DNA of 64,000 nucleotides. Origin: Labilithrix sp. GTDB taxonomy: Bacteria; Myxococcota_A; Polyangia; Polyangiales; Polyangiaceae. This document shows, one piece after another, positions 18,120 to 27,846 of this stretch (positions within the stretch are counted from its first letter, which is position 1; each line of letters begins with the position of its first letter). The position numbers and the translations under genes were made by a program. The stretch is from the NCBI GenBank assembly GCA_019637225.1, contig JAHBWC010000018.1:35559-99558 (forward strand), given 5' to 3'. The notes under the pieces were generated by a model that saw only the letters and a program-made list of their open reading frames with translations, was not told where the DNA came from and did no database searches.

Positions 18120-20438
18120 ATGAGAACGTGGCTGGCGGGGATGGCGCTGCTCGTCGGTGCGGCGTGTGGGGGCGACGGCGGGACCGACGGCGCGTCGTCG
18201 AGCGGTGGCGAGGACGCCGGCGACGGGGGCGGCGTCGCGCTTCCAGGGCTCGACGCGCGGCCGGTCAACGCCACGTGTCGCGCGCCCGCGCGCCCGCCGA
18301 CGTCGACGGGCGGCGTCATCGGACTCACGCCGGCCTTCCCGAACATGGACTTCGACGGCAAGGCGATCGGCGTGGTCCGGTCGCGCCGGGGCGCGTCGGG
18401 ACCGCTTCGCTGGTTCGTCGTCGAGCGGGACGGCAAGATCTGGACCTTCGTCGACGACAAGGCGTCGAAGGACGGCCTCGCCGCCGACGGCGTCACGGCC
18501 GTCCCGCGCGCCGAGCTGTTCTTCACGCTCCCCGTCACCCCGTCCGGGCTACAGGGCGAAGGTGGGCTCCTCGGCGTCGCGTTCGATCCCGACTTCGGGC
18601 TCCGCGACGACGCGGGCTTCGTCTACCTCCACTACACGACGTTCCCAGAGAACAACGTGTGGCGCTTCCGGATCGGCGGCGCGCCGGGCGGCTTCACGAT
18701 CGCCTCGTCCGAGCGGATCTTCACGACGCCCTCCGGCGGCACGAACCACTGGGGCGGCGACCTCAAGTTCGGGCCCGACGGCTACCTCTACGTCGCCCTC
18801 GGCGACGGCGGCAACGGCTATCGCGAGGCCGATGCGCAGAAGCTCTCGTGGATGCGCGGCAAGATCCTGCGCATCGATCCACGCTCGGTCGCGACCGGCT
18901 ACGCCGTGCCGCCGAATAACCCGTTCGGCGGGGCGAGCCGATGCGACAACCTCGATCTGGCCACGCTGACGGCGCGCACGGACGCATGCCCGGAGGTCTT
19001 CGCCTACGGCTTTCGCAACCCCTGGCGCATCACCTTCGATCGCGAGACCGGCGATCTCTGGCTCGGCGACGTCGGGACGCGGAAGGAAGAGATCGACCTC
19101 GTCCGGTCCGGCAAGAACTACGGCTGGAGCGTGTGCGACGGCGTCATCGGGACGGGGTGTCCGCCCGCCAACGCCGCCTCGACGATGATCGCGCCGGTCG
19201 CGCAGTACCGGGAGTTCTCGATGGGCGCCGCGTCGGTGACGGGCGGGTACGTCTACCGCGGGAGCGCCCTCGGCACCGCGCTTCGAGGCGCGTACATCTT
19301 CTCGGACTTCTACTCGGGGCAGCTGTTCGTGATCGATCAGCCCTACGCCAACGTCGCCGAGCCGTTCGCGGTGACGAAGACCTACGAGCACCCCTTGGCG
19401 GCGGACTACCCGAACGCGCCGAAGTTCCGCGTGCTCGACGGCGCGACGGTCCCCATGGTCGTGACGTTCGCCGAGGACGAGAACGCGGAGCTCCTCGCGG
19501 TGACCTTCGGCGCCGGCAAGGGCCAGGGCGTCCTCCGGCTCTCGCCACCGGGCGCCCCGGTCGCCGACACGATCCCGAGCCTCCTCTCGAAGACGGGCTG
19601 CGTCGATCCGAACGACCCGACGAAGCCGGCGCCGGGCGTGATCCCGTACGAGCTCAACGCGCCGTTCTGGTCCGACGGGGCCGACAAGACCCGGTTCTTC
19701 GCGCTGCCCGACGGCAAGACGATCGGCATCGGGCCCGGCGGCGACTGGGATCTGCCGAACGAGTCGGTGACGATGAAGCACTTTCGCCTCGGCGGAAAGC
19801 TCATCGAGACGCGCCTCTTCGTGCGTCACCTCGACGGCGGGTGGGCCGGGTACACCTACGTCTGGAACGACGCACAGACCGACGCGGTGAAGGCGAACCC
19901 GGTCGGCGAGACGCGGGCGGTCGGCGCCGAGACGTGGAGCTACCCGTCGCGGGCGCGTTGCACGTCGTGCCATACGCGGGAGGCCGGCGGAACGCTCGGC
20001 CTCGAGACTCGGCAGCTCAACCGCAACGTCGTCTACGCGGCGACGGGGCGGGACGCGAACCAGATCGACACGCTCGCGCACATCGGGATGTTCGCGGCGG
20101 CGCCGGGCAAGGCGGCGACGCTGCCCGCGTTCGTCGCGCCGTTCGGAGACGGGCCGCTCGAGACGCGGGCGCGCGTCTACCTCCACGCGAACTGCTCGAG
20201 CTGTCACCGGGGCGACAGGCGGCCGGCGCTCGAGATCGACAAGACGCTCGCCGAGACGGGCCTCTGCGACGATCCGGCGCTGATCGTTCCGGGCGATCCG
20301 GCGGCCTCGCGCCTCGTGACGTTGCTCGAGAGCCCGGACCTGACGGTGCGCATGCCGAAGAACGCGGGCAACGTCATCGACGCCGCCGGCGTGAAGCTCG
20401 TCTCGGACTGGATCCGCTCGCGCAAGTCGTGCCCGTGA
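18120..20438 (+). CDS. Glucose/sorbosone dehydrogenase-like propeller fused to SO2930-type diheme cytochrome c, lipoprotein
   Basis: The 772-residue protein has a lipoprotein signal (MRTWLAGMALLVGAAC). The first half is a six-bladed propeller of the PQQ-dependent glucose/sorbosone dehydrogenase type (GEGGLLGVAFDPDF, GGDLKFGPDGYLYVALGDGG, YGFRNPWRITFDRETGDLW). The second half resembles the SO2930 diheme cytochrome family and carries two CxxCH heme sites, CTSCH at 614 and CSSCH at 692. This architecture suggests sugar or alcohol oxidation with electrons passed to covalently bound hemes at the outer envelope. The ATG at 18120 has AGGGAG upstream. A GTG at 18099 overlaps the preceding stop as GTGA and is the alternative start. 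PQQ use is family-based, not shown. Confidence 0.85.
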   Translation: MRTWLAGMALLVGAACGGDGGTDGASSSGGEDAGDGGGVALPGLDARPVNATCRAPARPPTSTGGVIGLTPAFPNMDFDGKAIGVVRSRRGASGPLRWFVVERDGKIWTFVDDKASKDGLAADGVTAVPRAELFFTLPVTPSGLQGEGGLLGVAFDPDFGLRDDAGFVYLHYTTFPENNVWRFRIGGAPGGFTIASSERIFTTPSGGTNHWGGDLKFGPDGYLYVALGDGGNGYREADAQKLSWMRGKILRIDPRSVATGYAVPPNNPFGGASRCDNLDLATLTARTDACPEVFAYGFRNPWRITFDRETGDLWLGDVGTRKEEIDLVRSGKNYGWSVCDGVIGTGCPPANAASTMIAPVAQYREFSMGAASVTGGYVYRGSALGTALRGAYIFSDFYSGQLFVIDQPYANVAEPFAVTKTYEHPLAADYPNAPKFRVLDGATVPMVVTFAEDENAELLAVTFGAGKGQGVLRLSPPGAPVADTIPSLLSKTGCVDPNDPTKPAPGVIPYELNAPFWSDGADKTRFFALPDGKTIGIGPGGDWDLPNESVTMKHFRLGGKLIETRLFVRHLDGGWAGYTYVWNDAQTDAVKANPVGETRAVGAETWSYPSRARCTSCHTREAGGTLGLETRQLNRNVVYAATGRDANQIDTLAHIGMFAAAPGKAATLPAFVAPFGDGPLETRARVYLHANCSSCHRGDRRPALEIDKTLAETGLCDDPALIVPGDPAASRLVTLLESPDLTVRMPKNAGNVIDAAGVKLVSDWIRSRKSCP

Positions 20439-20475
20439 TGCGGGCACGACGGCGCGCGCGGTGCGCCGCTTTGGC

Positions 20476-22311
20476 TTAGAAGCGCGCCTGGACGGCCACG
20501 GCCGCGCCGAGGCGGTTCGGGCTCTGGAACACGCGCAGCGACGCGGAGCCTTCCGTGGGATCGCGGACGACGAGCGTGCCGTTGTTGTCGCGGATGAACT
20601 GGATCCATCCGACGAGCGCGAACATGTCGGAGATGTCCCAGCGCATCGCGAGGCGCGCCTGCATGACCGGCGTGCGGTCCTTGTTGTACGGGAGGATCGA
20701 CTCGTCGCCCTGCTGGCGGACGACGATGACGCGCTGAGCGGGGATACCGCCGTCGGAGAACTCGCTGCGGAACGTCGCGGGGAGCTGGAAGCCGCCGCCG
20801 ATGCCCGGCGTGAGCCGCGCCGCGGCGATGTGGTAGTCCGCGGCGAGCGCGCCGAAGAGCTCCGGGTCCGTCTTCGCGCTCTGCGGGAGCGTCTCGAACG
20901 GGATGAAGCCGGGGACGTTGCGGACGACGAAGTTCAGGTTTCGGTAGATGCCCGTCGCGCTGACGCGGAGGTAGCCCGCTCGGACGACGCCCTGGACCGC
21001 GCCGGCCATCGCGCCTTGATCGCGCGTCGCGCCGGCGGCGTCGAAGTCCTTCAGGTGCTGCTGGAGGAGCGCGCCTTCGGCGCTGACGCTCCAGGCGAAC
21101 TGGTTCGGGTCGTACTTCTCCGGCTTGAAGAGGATGAGCGGCTTCGAGGGATCGTTCCGGTAGAGGAGGAAGTCGACCGACTGCGGCACCGGCATGTTCT
21201 GGTGCACGACGAGGCGGCCCGAGCCGCCGTACGTGTAGACGGACTTGCCGCGGACGTCCTCGAGGTCGAACTTGCCCTGCTGGAAGAAGCCGCCGCCGAC
21301 ATCCATGCGCACGTTCTCGTGCGGGTCGACGCCTGCGCCGCCGAGGAAGCCGTAGTTCGTCTCGCCGACGCGGACGGTCTCGACCTCGCTCTCGCCGCCG
21401 GGGTTCAGCACCTGCTCCGGCTGGATGATGGTCGCCGTCTTGAAGCCGGCGAAGACGTAGAACTTCTCGTGGTCGTACTGGAGCTTCGCGCCGGGCGCGG
21501 CGCCCTGGAGACGCGGGAAGATCGACTGGTTGATGTTCGCCGCGGTGCCGCCCCAGGAGAGATCGTAGAGGTAGCCGAGGCGGAAGCGGTCGGTGTCGAG
21601 CGGGAAGAAGGTGAAGCCGAGGCCCTCCTTCTCCTTCGCGCTCGTGTTGTAGAAGAGGCGCAGGTACGAGCCGGTGTCGTAGAGCGCCGAGTTGAGGTTG
21701 CCGGTGTTCGCCGCGAGCTGTCCGAGGTCGAAGCGGAGGACGAGCGCGGCCTCCGTCGTCAGCCCGTTGATGAACGACGGGAGCTTCTTGTACATCACGA
21801 GGTGCGTGAGGTTCTCGCGACCCGTGAAGCGTGAGTTCAGGTTGTCGAAGAAGAGTCGGTACTGCGGACGCTCGCCGACGCTGAACGTGGGAGACAGCGG
21901 GATGATCTCGCCCGTCTTGTGGAGGAAGTCGTCGTCACCGAAGGTCCAGGTGAGACGCGTATCCATGAAGCCGCGGCCCTCGGCGGCGCCCGGCGGCGCG
22001 GTCCCGGCGGCGCGCGCGCCGGCGGTGCCCGAGACGTCGACGTCCGGCTGCGGTTTGGCGTCGGTCGGCGCCGGCGCTTGACCGTCCTGCGACGTCGCCG
22101 CGCCGCTCACTCCCAGGCCGCCGCTCGCGTCGGCGCCGGGCGTCGTGCCGCTCGCGGGCGACGTCCCCGGAGCGTTCGGCGCCGTCTGTGTCGTCGACGA
22201 GGGGGCGGGCTGCGCCAGCGCGGGGCGCGCGCTGCAGAGGACGCCGGCGAGCGAGCCGACGACCGAGAGACCTAGCGTGAACGGGCCGAGCCTGGAGAGA
22301 GACGAGCGCAT
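20476..22311 (-). CDS. Probable outer-membrane beta-barrel protein
   Basis: The 611-residue product starts with a typical cleavable signal peptide (to about residue 34, SARPALA-QPA). A Pro/Ala/Gly-rich linker of about 75 residues follows. The rest is rich in alternating polar and hydrophobic strands with aromatic ends (RPQYRLFFDNLNSRF, YLRLFYNTSAKEKEGLGFTFF, FRLGYLYDLSWGG, KFYVFAGFKTATII) and ends in AVAVQARF, a C-terminal Phe typical of outer-membrane barrels. It lacks Cys in the barrel. It is the third gene after the nucleotidase and the large lipoprotein, 65 nt downstream of the latter. It may be a porin or carbohydrate/phosphate channel; the substrate is unknown. Start ATG 22311 gives the signal peptide. 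Confidence 0.75.
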   Translation of the reverse strand: MRSSLSRLGPFTLGLSVVGSLAGVLCSARPALAQPAPSSTTQTAPNAPGTSPASGTTPGADASGGLGVSGAATSQDGQAPAPTDAKPQPDVDVSGTAGARAAGTAPPGAAEGRGFMDTRLTWTFGDDDFLHKTGEIIPLSPTFSVGERPQYRLFFDNLNSRFTGRENLTHLVMYKKLPSFINGLTTEAALVLRFDLGQLAANTGNLNSALYDTGSYLRLFYNTSAKEKEGLGFTFFPLDTDRFRLGYLYDLSWGGTAANINQSIFPRLQGAAPGAKLQYDHEKFYVFAGFKTATIIQPEQVLNPGGESEVETVRVGETNYGFLGGAGVDPHENVRMDVGGGFFQQGKFDLEDVRGKSVYTYGGSGRLVVHQNMPVPQSVDFLLYRNDPSKPLILFKPEKYDPNQFAWSVSAEGALLQQHLKDFDAAGATRDQGAMAGAVQGVVRAGYLRVSATGIYRNLNFVVRNVPGFIPFETLPQSAKTDPELFGALAADYHIAAARLTPGIGGGFQLPATFRSEFSDGGIPAQRVIVVRQQGDESILPYNKDRTPVMQARLAMRWDISDMFALVGWIQFIRDNNGTLVVRDPTEGSASLRVFQSPNRLGAAVAVQARF

Positions 22312-22376
22312 CGAGCGAGCTCCACGAGAGAGAACGAGAGACAGGGGCAAGGACGAAGACGAGGAACGCGCCGCGA

Positions 22377-23969
22377 CTACTGCGGGTTCTCGTCGAGAAC
22401 CGTGCGCGGGAACACGCACGCTTTGTCGGAAGGAAGAGGAGTCGCGCTGAGATCGACGACGATGTCGTCCTTGCAACGAGCCTCGATGGTGAACTGCGCT
22501 CCACCCGAGAAGAAGTGGAGGGTGCCGGTGAAGGCCTTGATCGGCTTGCCCTTCATCGCGACCGGGTCGAACTCGGCGGAGGCCGTGGCGTCCGCCTGGA
22601 TGGCCGCGGCGGTGCCGTTCACGTCGGTGAGCGTGAGGCGGAAGTTGCTGCGCGCAGCGAAGTTCGAGTACTCCGTGCACTCCGGGTCCTTCGTGCAGGC
22701 GTCGGAGCACCGCTGCTCGGGCACGCCCGTCGTGAAGTCGATCCGGCCGTCCCGGTTGAAGTCGCAGTTGCTCGCGTCCGCGTTGGGGACGAAGATTCCG
22801 CCTTGCTCGGGCACGAAGGCGGGCCCGAACTTCGGCGTCACCATCAGCCCGAGCGCGTCTCCCGAGGAGACGGCTCGAACCAGGCTGGCCGAGAGCGGCA
22901 GCAGCGACGCCGGCGTGATGTCGAGCGGCTCGAGGACGCGCGGCTCGGGGACGAGGCAGGGGCGCTCTTGCGGGTCCCACTCCTCGAGCGTCCACGTCGG
23001 ATACGAGATCTGCGTCAGGCCGAAGAACTCCGTCGCGGTGCCGGCGAAGGTCCGGAGGCGGTCGCAGACGCGCATGCGCGGCGGCGCGTTGAAGTTGAAC
23101 GAGAAGACGCTGTTGAAGCCGCCGCGCTGGTCCTTGACGTCGGTCACGTAGAAGCCGTCGGACGAGATTCGCGTCACGACCATGTCGAAGTCGAACTCCT
23201 GCGAGCCGTCGGACTTCTCGTGGAAGCCCGTGTCGAGCAGGATTTGCTCCTTCGGGTACGGCGTCTTCCCGCTGCCCGAGCAGGTGGCCGGGTCCGCCGG
23301 GTCGGTGCATTTGAGCCCGCGCACGTCGGCGACGCGCGGCAGGTGATAGAAGATCGGCGGGCTCGCCCCTTGCGCGTAGCTCCCGCCGGTCTCGCTGTCG
23401 TCGTTCGCGAACGCGCAGCCCGGGTCGGCGGGGAAGTCGATCAGCCCGTCGCCGTCGTCGTCGATGCCGTTGGAGCACGCGGGCGGCGGATCTCCCAGCG
23501 GGTCGACCGGCACGTAGCCGAGGTCGTCGGCGAGGATGTAGGTCGTCCCGTACGCGTTGGTGACGGAGACCGTCGTCTCCGGCGAGACGCCGTTGCTCAG
23601 CTTGAGGCTCCGGCCTTCGGCGTCCGGTGAGTCGATGCGCTCGATGGCGCCCGGCTTCGACGAGATGCGGACGTACCCGTTGAAGCCGAGGTCGACGTTC
23701 CCCGCGGCGTCGAGGGCGCGGACGACGATCCGAAACGGCTTCGGCTGGTCGATCGAGAGCGTGAGCGGGCGGAGGCGCGTTCCCACCACGGCCGGATCGT
23801 CGGCTCCGACGAGCTCGACGGCGAGGCGGGTACCTGCGCGTGGCGGGCTGAAGCCCTGGGTGTCGCACGCGCCCTGGGTACACGCGACGGCGAGGACGGA
23901 GGCGCCGAAGAGGAGGCGCGCGCCGCCGAGCGAGGGCGAGCGCCGAGTCGGCGAGGGGAGGCGCTTCAT
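22377..23969 (-). CDS. Lipoprotein with Ig-like start and DGDG-type calcium motif
   Basis: The 530-residue protein has a lipoprotein signal ending LAVAC. The first 200 residues are beta-rich (LTLSIDQPKPFRIVVRALD, NVDLGFNGYVRISSKPG), Ig/Big-like. A segment ACSNGIDDDGDGLIDFPAD with a following Cys is the Asp-Gly-Asp-Gly motif often seen in myxobacterial surface proteins, possibly binding calcium. A second one (NCDFNRDGRIDFTTG) lies further on. Several Cys pairs occur in the second half. The ATG at 23969 overlaps the stop of the nucleotidase gene as ATGA, indicating coupled translation. Function unknown; probably the surface partner of the nucleotidase and the barrel protein. Confidence 0.8.
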   Translation of the reverse strand: MKRLPSPTRRSPSLGGARLLFGASVLAVACTQGACDTQGFSPPRAGTRLAVELVGADDPAVVGTRLRPLTLSIDQPKPFRIVVRALDAAGNVDLGFNGYVRISSKPGAIERIDSPDAEGRSLKLSNGVSPETTVSVTNAYGTTYILADDLGYVPVDPLGDPPPACSNGIDDDGDGLIDFPADPGCAFANDDSETGGSYAQGASPPIFYHLPRVADVRGLKCTDPADPATCSGSGKTPYPKEQILLDTGFHEKSDGSQEFDFDMVVTRISSDGFYVTDVKDQRGGFNSVFSFNFNAPPRMRVCDRLRTFAGTATEFFGLTQISYPTWTLEEWDPQERPCLVPEPRVLEPLDITPASLLPLSASLVRAVSSGDALGLMVTPKFGPAFVPEQGGIFVPNADASNCDFNRDGRIDFTTGVPEQRCSDACTKDPECTEYSNFAARSNFRLTLTDVNGTAAAIQADATASAEFDPVAMKGKPIKAFTGTLHFFSGGAQFTIEARCKDDIVVDLSATPLPSDKACVFPRTVLDENPQ

Positions 23970-26440
23970 CGACCGAGCATCTCCACGCGGCCGTCGCTGA
24001 TGCTTCCGATCGTCGGGTCGATGCACGCGAGGATCTTGCACTCCTCGCCGGCGATCGCGCACGCGTTGACCGGCGTCTTGCACGCGGTCAGGTCGGGGGC
24101 ATCGGCGCAGCGTCGGAGGTGGAACTGAGCGACCTCGTCGCGGCAGCTGCGCCGGACGCAGCGACCGTTGCCGGTCGCGCAGGCGCCTTCCGTTCGGCAG
24201 ACCCGCCCGTCCTCGACGGCGTGCCCCGCGCACGCGCAGACCTGGGCCGTGTCACCGCAGTCGTCGTCGGTGGTGCACGCCTTCAGCCCGTCGGGCGTGG
24301 CGTTCGCCGCGTCCCAGCCGCACGGGCGACCGGCGCGGAGGTAGTCGATCAAGGCGTCGCGCTGCTGGATCTTCGTGTCGAACTGGGTGGTGTTGCGCTG
24401 CAGCACGCGGAAGCCGGAGCCGCCCGTCGCGAGGTAGTTGCTCGTCGCGAGCTCGTAGAGGTTCGTCGGCTTGATCGCGGAGAGGCAGAGCCCGTTCGCC
24501 TTGCCCTCGGCCTTCTGGCACGAGCCGGGGAGGGGCTTGGCCGGATCGTCGGAGCACTCCGCGTCGTCCTTGCAGACCTTGCCGGTCGTGCCGATGTAGA
24601 CCTGCTCGGCGCACGAGTCGATCTCGCACTCGCTCTTCTCGAGGTTGCAGATGCTCCCTTTGAGGCGGAGCGCGCAGGTCGCCTCCGTGCCGGCGGCGCA
24701 CCGGACGATGCAGCGGTTCGTCGCGACGTCGCACGCATCGCGGCCGACCGCGATGCACTCGCTGTCCTCGGTGCAAGGGATCGCGACGCGGTCGCAGCCG
24801 GTGCAGTTGAGCCGGACGCGCGCGCCGGCGATCTGGATCTGCGAGCTGCATCCGCGACGAGCCGAGCGGCGCGCGGTGAAGTCGAAGAGCTCCTGCACCT
24901 CGGTCCCGGAGAGCTGCATCTTCGTGATCGAGTTGTCGAACGGGAAGATGTTGAACATCTGCTCGATCGTGACCGGACCGGGGTTCAAGTCGGCGCGGAT
25001 GCCGGTCGAGTTCGTGAGCGAGAAGTCGGTCTGGATGCCGAGTCGAAGCCAGATCGCGTTGCCGACGACGTTGCCGAGCGGAGAGTCGCCGCCGGTCGTC
25101 GAGAAGCGGCGCGAGCCGAGCGGGCTGTAGCCGACGAGGATGTCGAGGTCGACGAGGTTGTCGAGCGCGCGCTGATACGGGATCAGCATCTGCACCATGA
25201 CCGGGTCCTCGGGGACCGTCGCCTCGATCGGGAACGCCTGGTAGCGAATGGTCTGGATCTCGAAGCCGTTGACCGCGTCGTAGTCGGCCGGATCCGCCGT
25301 CGGCGACGCGCGGCTCGGGTCGTTGGTGACCACGAGATCGAGCCGGCCGACGTACTTGGCGAAGGCCCCGGAGTGGGCGATGACGACGCGTCGCGGCTTG
25401 CACGGCCGCTTGAACGCCCACGGGTGGTTCACCGGGTCGAGCTTGCCGGCCGGACCCTTGAGCTCGGGCTCCGGATCGTCCGGCGGCTCGGCCGAGGGGT
25501 CGATCGACGCGTTCGGGTCGACGGCCCAGACGAACCCGGGGTTGTTCGGGTCGGCGGAGCAGTCGCGGATCTCCTGGGGCGGGTTGATCACGACGTGGTT
25601 GTGGCCGCCCGTGATGAAGTCGAGACCAGTCGTCCCGCGGATGGCGCGCTGATCGACCTCGAGGCCCATGTGCGAGACGCCGCCGATGAGGTCCACATAC
25701 GGCCTGAGCAGGTCGATGTAGAACTGCATCATCTCGATCGTGTTGAGCGGCGTGATTCCGGACCGGTTCGGCTGGTCGAAGATCGACGTGAGGCTCGAGA
25801 GGTTCGCCATCCCGATGACGGCGATCTTCAGCCCGCCGACGTTCAGGACGGTGAACGGTCGCGCGACGGTGCCGATGCGGCCGACCGTGGCGTTGGCGCC
25901 GTCCTGCGACGAGTTCTCGTACTTGTAGTTGGCGCTGAGGAGCGCGAAGCTCGACCAGCGCTGGAACTGCGTCGCGAGGTTCTGCGCGCCGAAGTCGAAC
26001 TCGTGGTTGCCGACGACCGCGGCGTCCACGCCGAGCTGGCTCATCGCGCGGACCTCGGGCTCGCCGCGGAAGAAGTTGAAGACCGGCGCGCCCTGGAAGC
26101 AGTCGCCCGAGTCGAGGTGGATCACGCGTCCGGCCCGCGCGCGCTCGCGGTTCAGGACGTAGGCCATGCGGGCGACGCCACCGATGTTGGCGACGGTCCC
26201 GATCTCACCCAGGCCGAGCGTGGCGTCGGCCTGCGTGATGACCTGCTCGTACGGAAAGAGCCGGGAGTGGATGTCCGAGGTGTGCAGGATCGTGAGACTC
26301 ACGTCGCACGTCTGCCCCTGCGGACACGGGCCCTGGGCCCCGTCCTCGTTCGAAGAGCATGCGGGCTGGGATCCCGCGAGGAGGCCGACCCCGCCGATCG
26401 CGAGGAGGGCCGCGGTGATGCGCGCAGCGAAAGCACCCAT
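23966..26440 (-). CDS. 5'-nucleotidase / UshA-like metallophosphoesterase lipoprotein
   Basis: The 824-residue lipoprotein (signal to GSQPAC) carries the calcineurin-like metallophosphoesterase motifs: HTSDIHSRL, DSGDCFQGAPVF, GNHEFDFGAQN and GGHNHVV, which hold two divalent metals. The substrate-binding 5'-nucleotidase C domain follows (SNYLATGGSGFRVL, GNAIWLRLGIQTDFSLTNS). It is longer than E. coli UshA (550 residues) because of Cys-rich inserts around residues 530-650 and 700-800. It should hydrolyse extracellular nucleotides to nucleosides and phosphate at the envelope. It is the first gene of three. A TAGGGT element about 14 nt before the start is a possible -10. Exact substrate is unproven. 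Confidence 0.88.
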   Translation of the reverse strand: MGAFAARITAALLAIGGVGLLAGSQPACSSNEDGAQGPCPQGQTCDVSLTILHTSDIHSRLFPYEQVITQADATLGLGEIGTVANIGGVARMAYVLNRERARAGRVIHLDSGDCFQGAPVFNFFRGEPEVRAMSQLGVDAAVVGNHEFDFGAQNLATQFQRWSSFALLSANYKYENSSQDGANATVGRIGTVARPFTVLNVGGLKIAVIGMANLSSLTSIFDQPNRSGITPLNTIEMMQFYIDLLRPYVDLIGGVSHMGLEVDQRAIRGTTGLDFITGGHNHVVINPPQEIRDCSADPNNPGFVWAVDPNASIDPSAEPPDDPEPELKGPAGKLDPVNHPWAFKRPCKPRRVVIAHSGAFAKYVGRLDLVVTNDPSRASPTADPADYDAVNGFEIQTIRYQAFPIEATVPEDPVMVQMLIPYQRALDNLVDLDILVGYSPLGSRRFSTTGGDSPLGNVVGNAIWLRLGIQTDFSLTNSTGIRADLNPGPVTIEQMFNIFPFDNSITKMQLSGTEVQELFDFTARRSARRGCSSQIQIAGARVRLNCTGCDRVAIPCTEDSECIAVGRDACDVATNRCIVRCAAGTEATCALRLKGSICNLEKSECEIDSCAEQVYIGTTGKVCKDDAECSDDPAKPLPGSCQKAEGKANGLCLSAIKPTNLYELATSNYLATGGSGFRVLQRNTTQFDTKIQQRDALIDYLRAGRPCGWDAANATPDGLKACTTDDDCGDTAQVCACAGHAVEDGRVCRTEGACATGNGRCVRRSCRDEVAQFHLRRCADAPDLTACKTPVNACAIAGEECKILACIDPTIGSISDGRVEMLGR

Positions 26441-26718
26441 GAGGCGGCGCGCACCCTAACACGCCTCCGAGCGTCGCGGAGAGGCTTCCGACGAGCGCGG
26501 GCCCGGTCGGGCTCGTGTCGCCCCGGCACGACGCACGGCGGCGCCGTTCGGGCGATTCCAGAGGCCGCTCGGCCTCGAGACCAGCCGTTCGCGGAACGGG
26601 CACGTTGCCGTCACCGGGGCCCGACCTATCGATGAACCGGCGACTGGGGCGGAGCTCGTTCGAGCGGCTCGTCACGCGTCGCCGTGCGTCACAGCCTGCC
26701 CCGCGGAGCGATGAACCG

Positions 26719-27846
26719 ATGACGATGTCCGGGAGTGAGGACGAGACGCGCACGAGGCCGAGGGGACTGCCGCGGGCGCTGGTGGCGCTCCTCCGTCTCG
26801 GCGCGTGGCTGGCGGCGCTGCCCTACGCCGTCGTCGTCGTCCTGGTGCTGACCGGGCCGCCGACGTGGTCGGCCGTCGCCTACCTCGCCGGAATGGGTGC
26901 GCTCTTGTGGGGTCTCATGACGCTGCCCGGCGGCGCCGGCGACGGGAGACCCGTCCGCCGCCTTCGCCGGCCCCGCGGCCTCGCGCGCGGCGCCGTGCTC
27001 GCGCTCCTCGCCGTCGGGATCATCCGGGGGTGCACCGCGCGCGCGGGCGAGACGATGGCGTTCGCGCCGGAGCCGCGGCTGGTCGCGCGGCTCGTCGACG
27101 AGCAGGACGTCGCAGTGGCCGGCACCCGCGTGCTCGTCGCGGGCGGCGCGCTCCGGGACGACGCGGAGGAGCTGCCGTCGGCGATGCGCGCCGCGTACGC
27201 CGCGATGCGCGCGGAGGAGGGGGACGCGCCGTCGCCCGTGCTCGCGACGTACCTCGGGATGCAGTCGCCGTCGGACTTCGACCTCGTGGTCTTCGCGCCG
27301 GCGTCCGAGCCGGCGCCGCGCGAGGCGGTCGTGTTCCTCCACGGCTACGCCGGCAATTTCGCGCTGCCCTGCTGGCAGATGGCCCGCGCCGTCGCGCCGC
27401 TCGGCGTGCTCACGGCGTGTCCGTCCACGCGCTGGATCGGCGACTGGTGGTCGCCGAACGGCGAGGCGACTCTCCGGCGTACGGTCGACGCGCTCCACGC
27501 GCGCGGGATCACGCGCATCGTGCTGGCGGGCCTCTCGAACGGCGGATACGGCGCCTCGCGGCTCGCTCCGCGGATGCGCGGCTCGTTCGTCGGACTCGTC
27601 CTGGTCTCGGGGGCGGCGCCGGACGCGGGGCCGCCGGGGATGCCGACGCTCGTGGTCCACGGCCGGAAGGACTCGATGGCGCGCTTCTCGAGCGCGAGCT
27701 CCTACGCCGCGCGGACGGGGGCGAGGCTGGTCGCGCTCGACGCGGGCCATTTCTCGATGCTGGTCCGCTCCGAGGAGAACGACGCGGCCGTTCGCGCGTT
27801 CGTCGGCACGGTCCTCGGCAAGAGGGCGACGGTCAGTTCGCGTTGA
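26719..27846 (+). CDS. Membrane-anchored alpha/beta hydrolase
   Basis: Taking ATG 26719 gives 375 residues. Three hydrophobic stretches lie in the first 115 residues (LGAWLAALPYAVVVVLVL, WSAVAYLAGMGALLWGLM, GAVLALLAVGIIRGC). The hydrolase domain follows, with oxyanion region VVFLHGYAGNFAL, nucleophile elbow GLSNGGYG near residue 272, a likely acid in HGRKDS and the catalytic His in DAGHFSML. Similar folds include esterases and dienelactone hydrolases. The substrate cannot be named. Earlier in-frame starts exist (26632) but precede a poorly structured segment. Its 3' end overlaps the converging lipoprotein gene by 14 nt. Confidence 0.8.
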   Translation: MTMSGSEDETRTRPRGLPRALVALLRLGAWLAALPYAVVVVLVLTGPPTWSAVAYLAGMGALLWGLMTLPGGAGDGRPVRRLRRPRGLARGAVLALLAVGIIRGCTARAGETMAFAPEPRLVARLVDEQDVAVAGTRVLVAGGALRDDAEELPSAMRAAYAAMRAEEGDAPSPVLATYLGMQSPSDFDLVVFAPASEPAPREAVVFLHGYAGNFALPCWQMARAVAPLGVLTACPSTRWIGDWWSPNGEATLRRTVDALHARGITRIVLAGLSNGGYGASRLAPRMRGSFVGLVLVSGAAPDAGPPGMPTLVVHGRKDSMARFSSASSYAARTGARLVALDAGHFSMLVRSEENDAAVRAFVGTVLGKRATVSSR

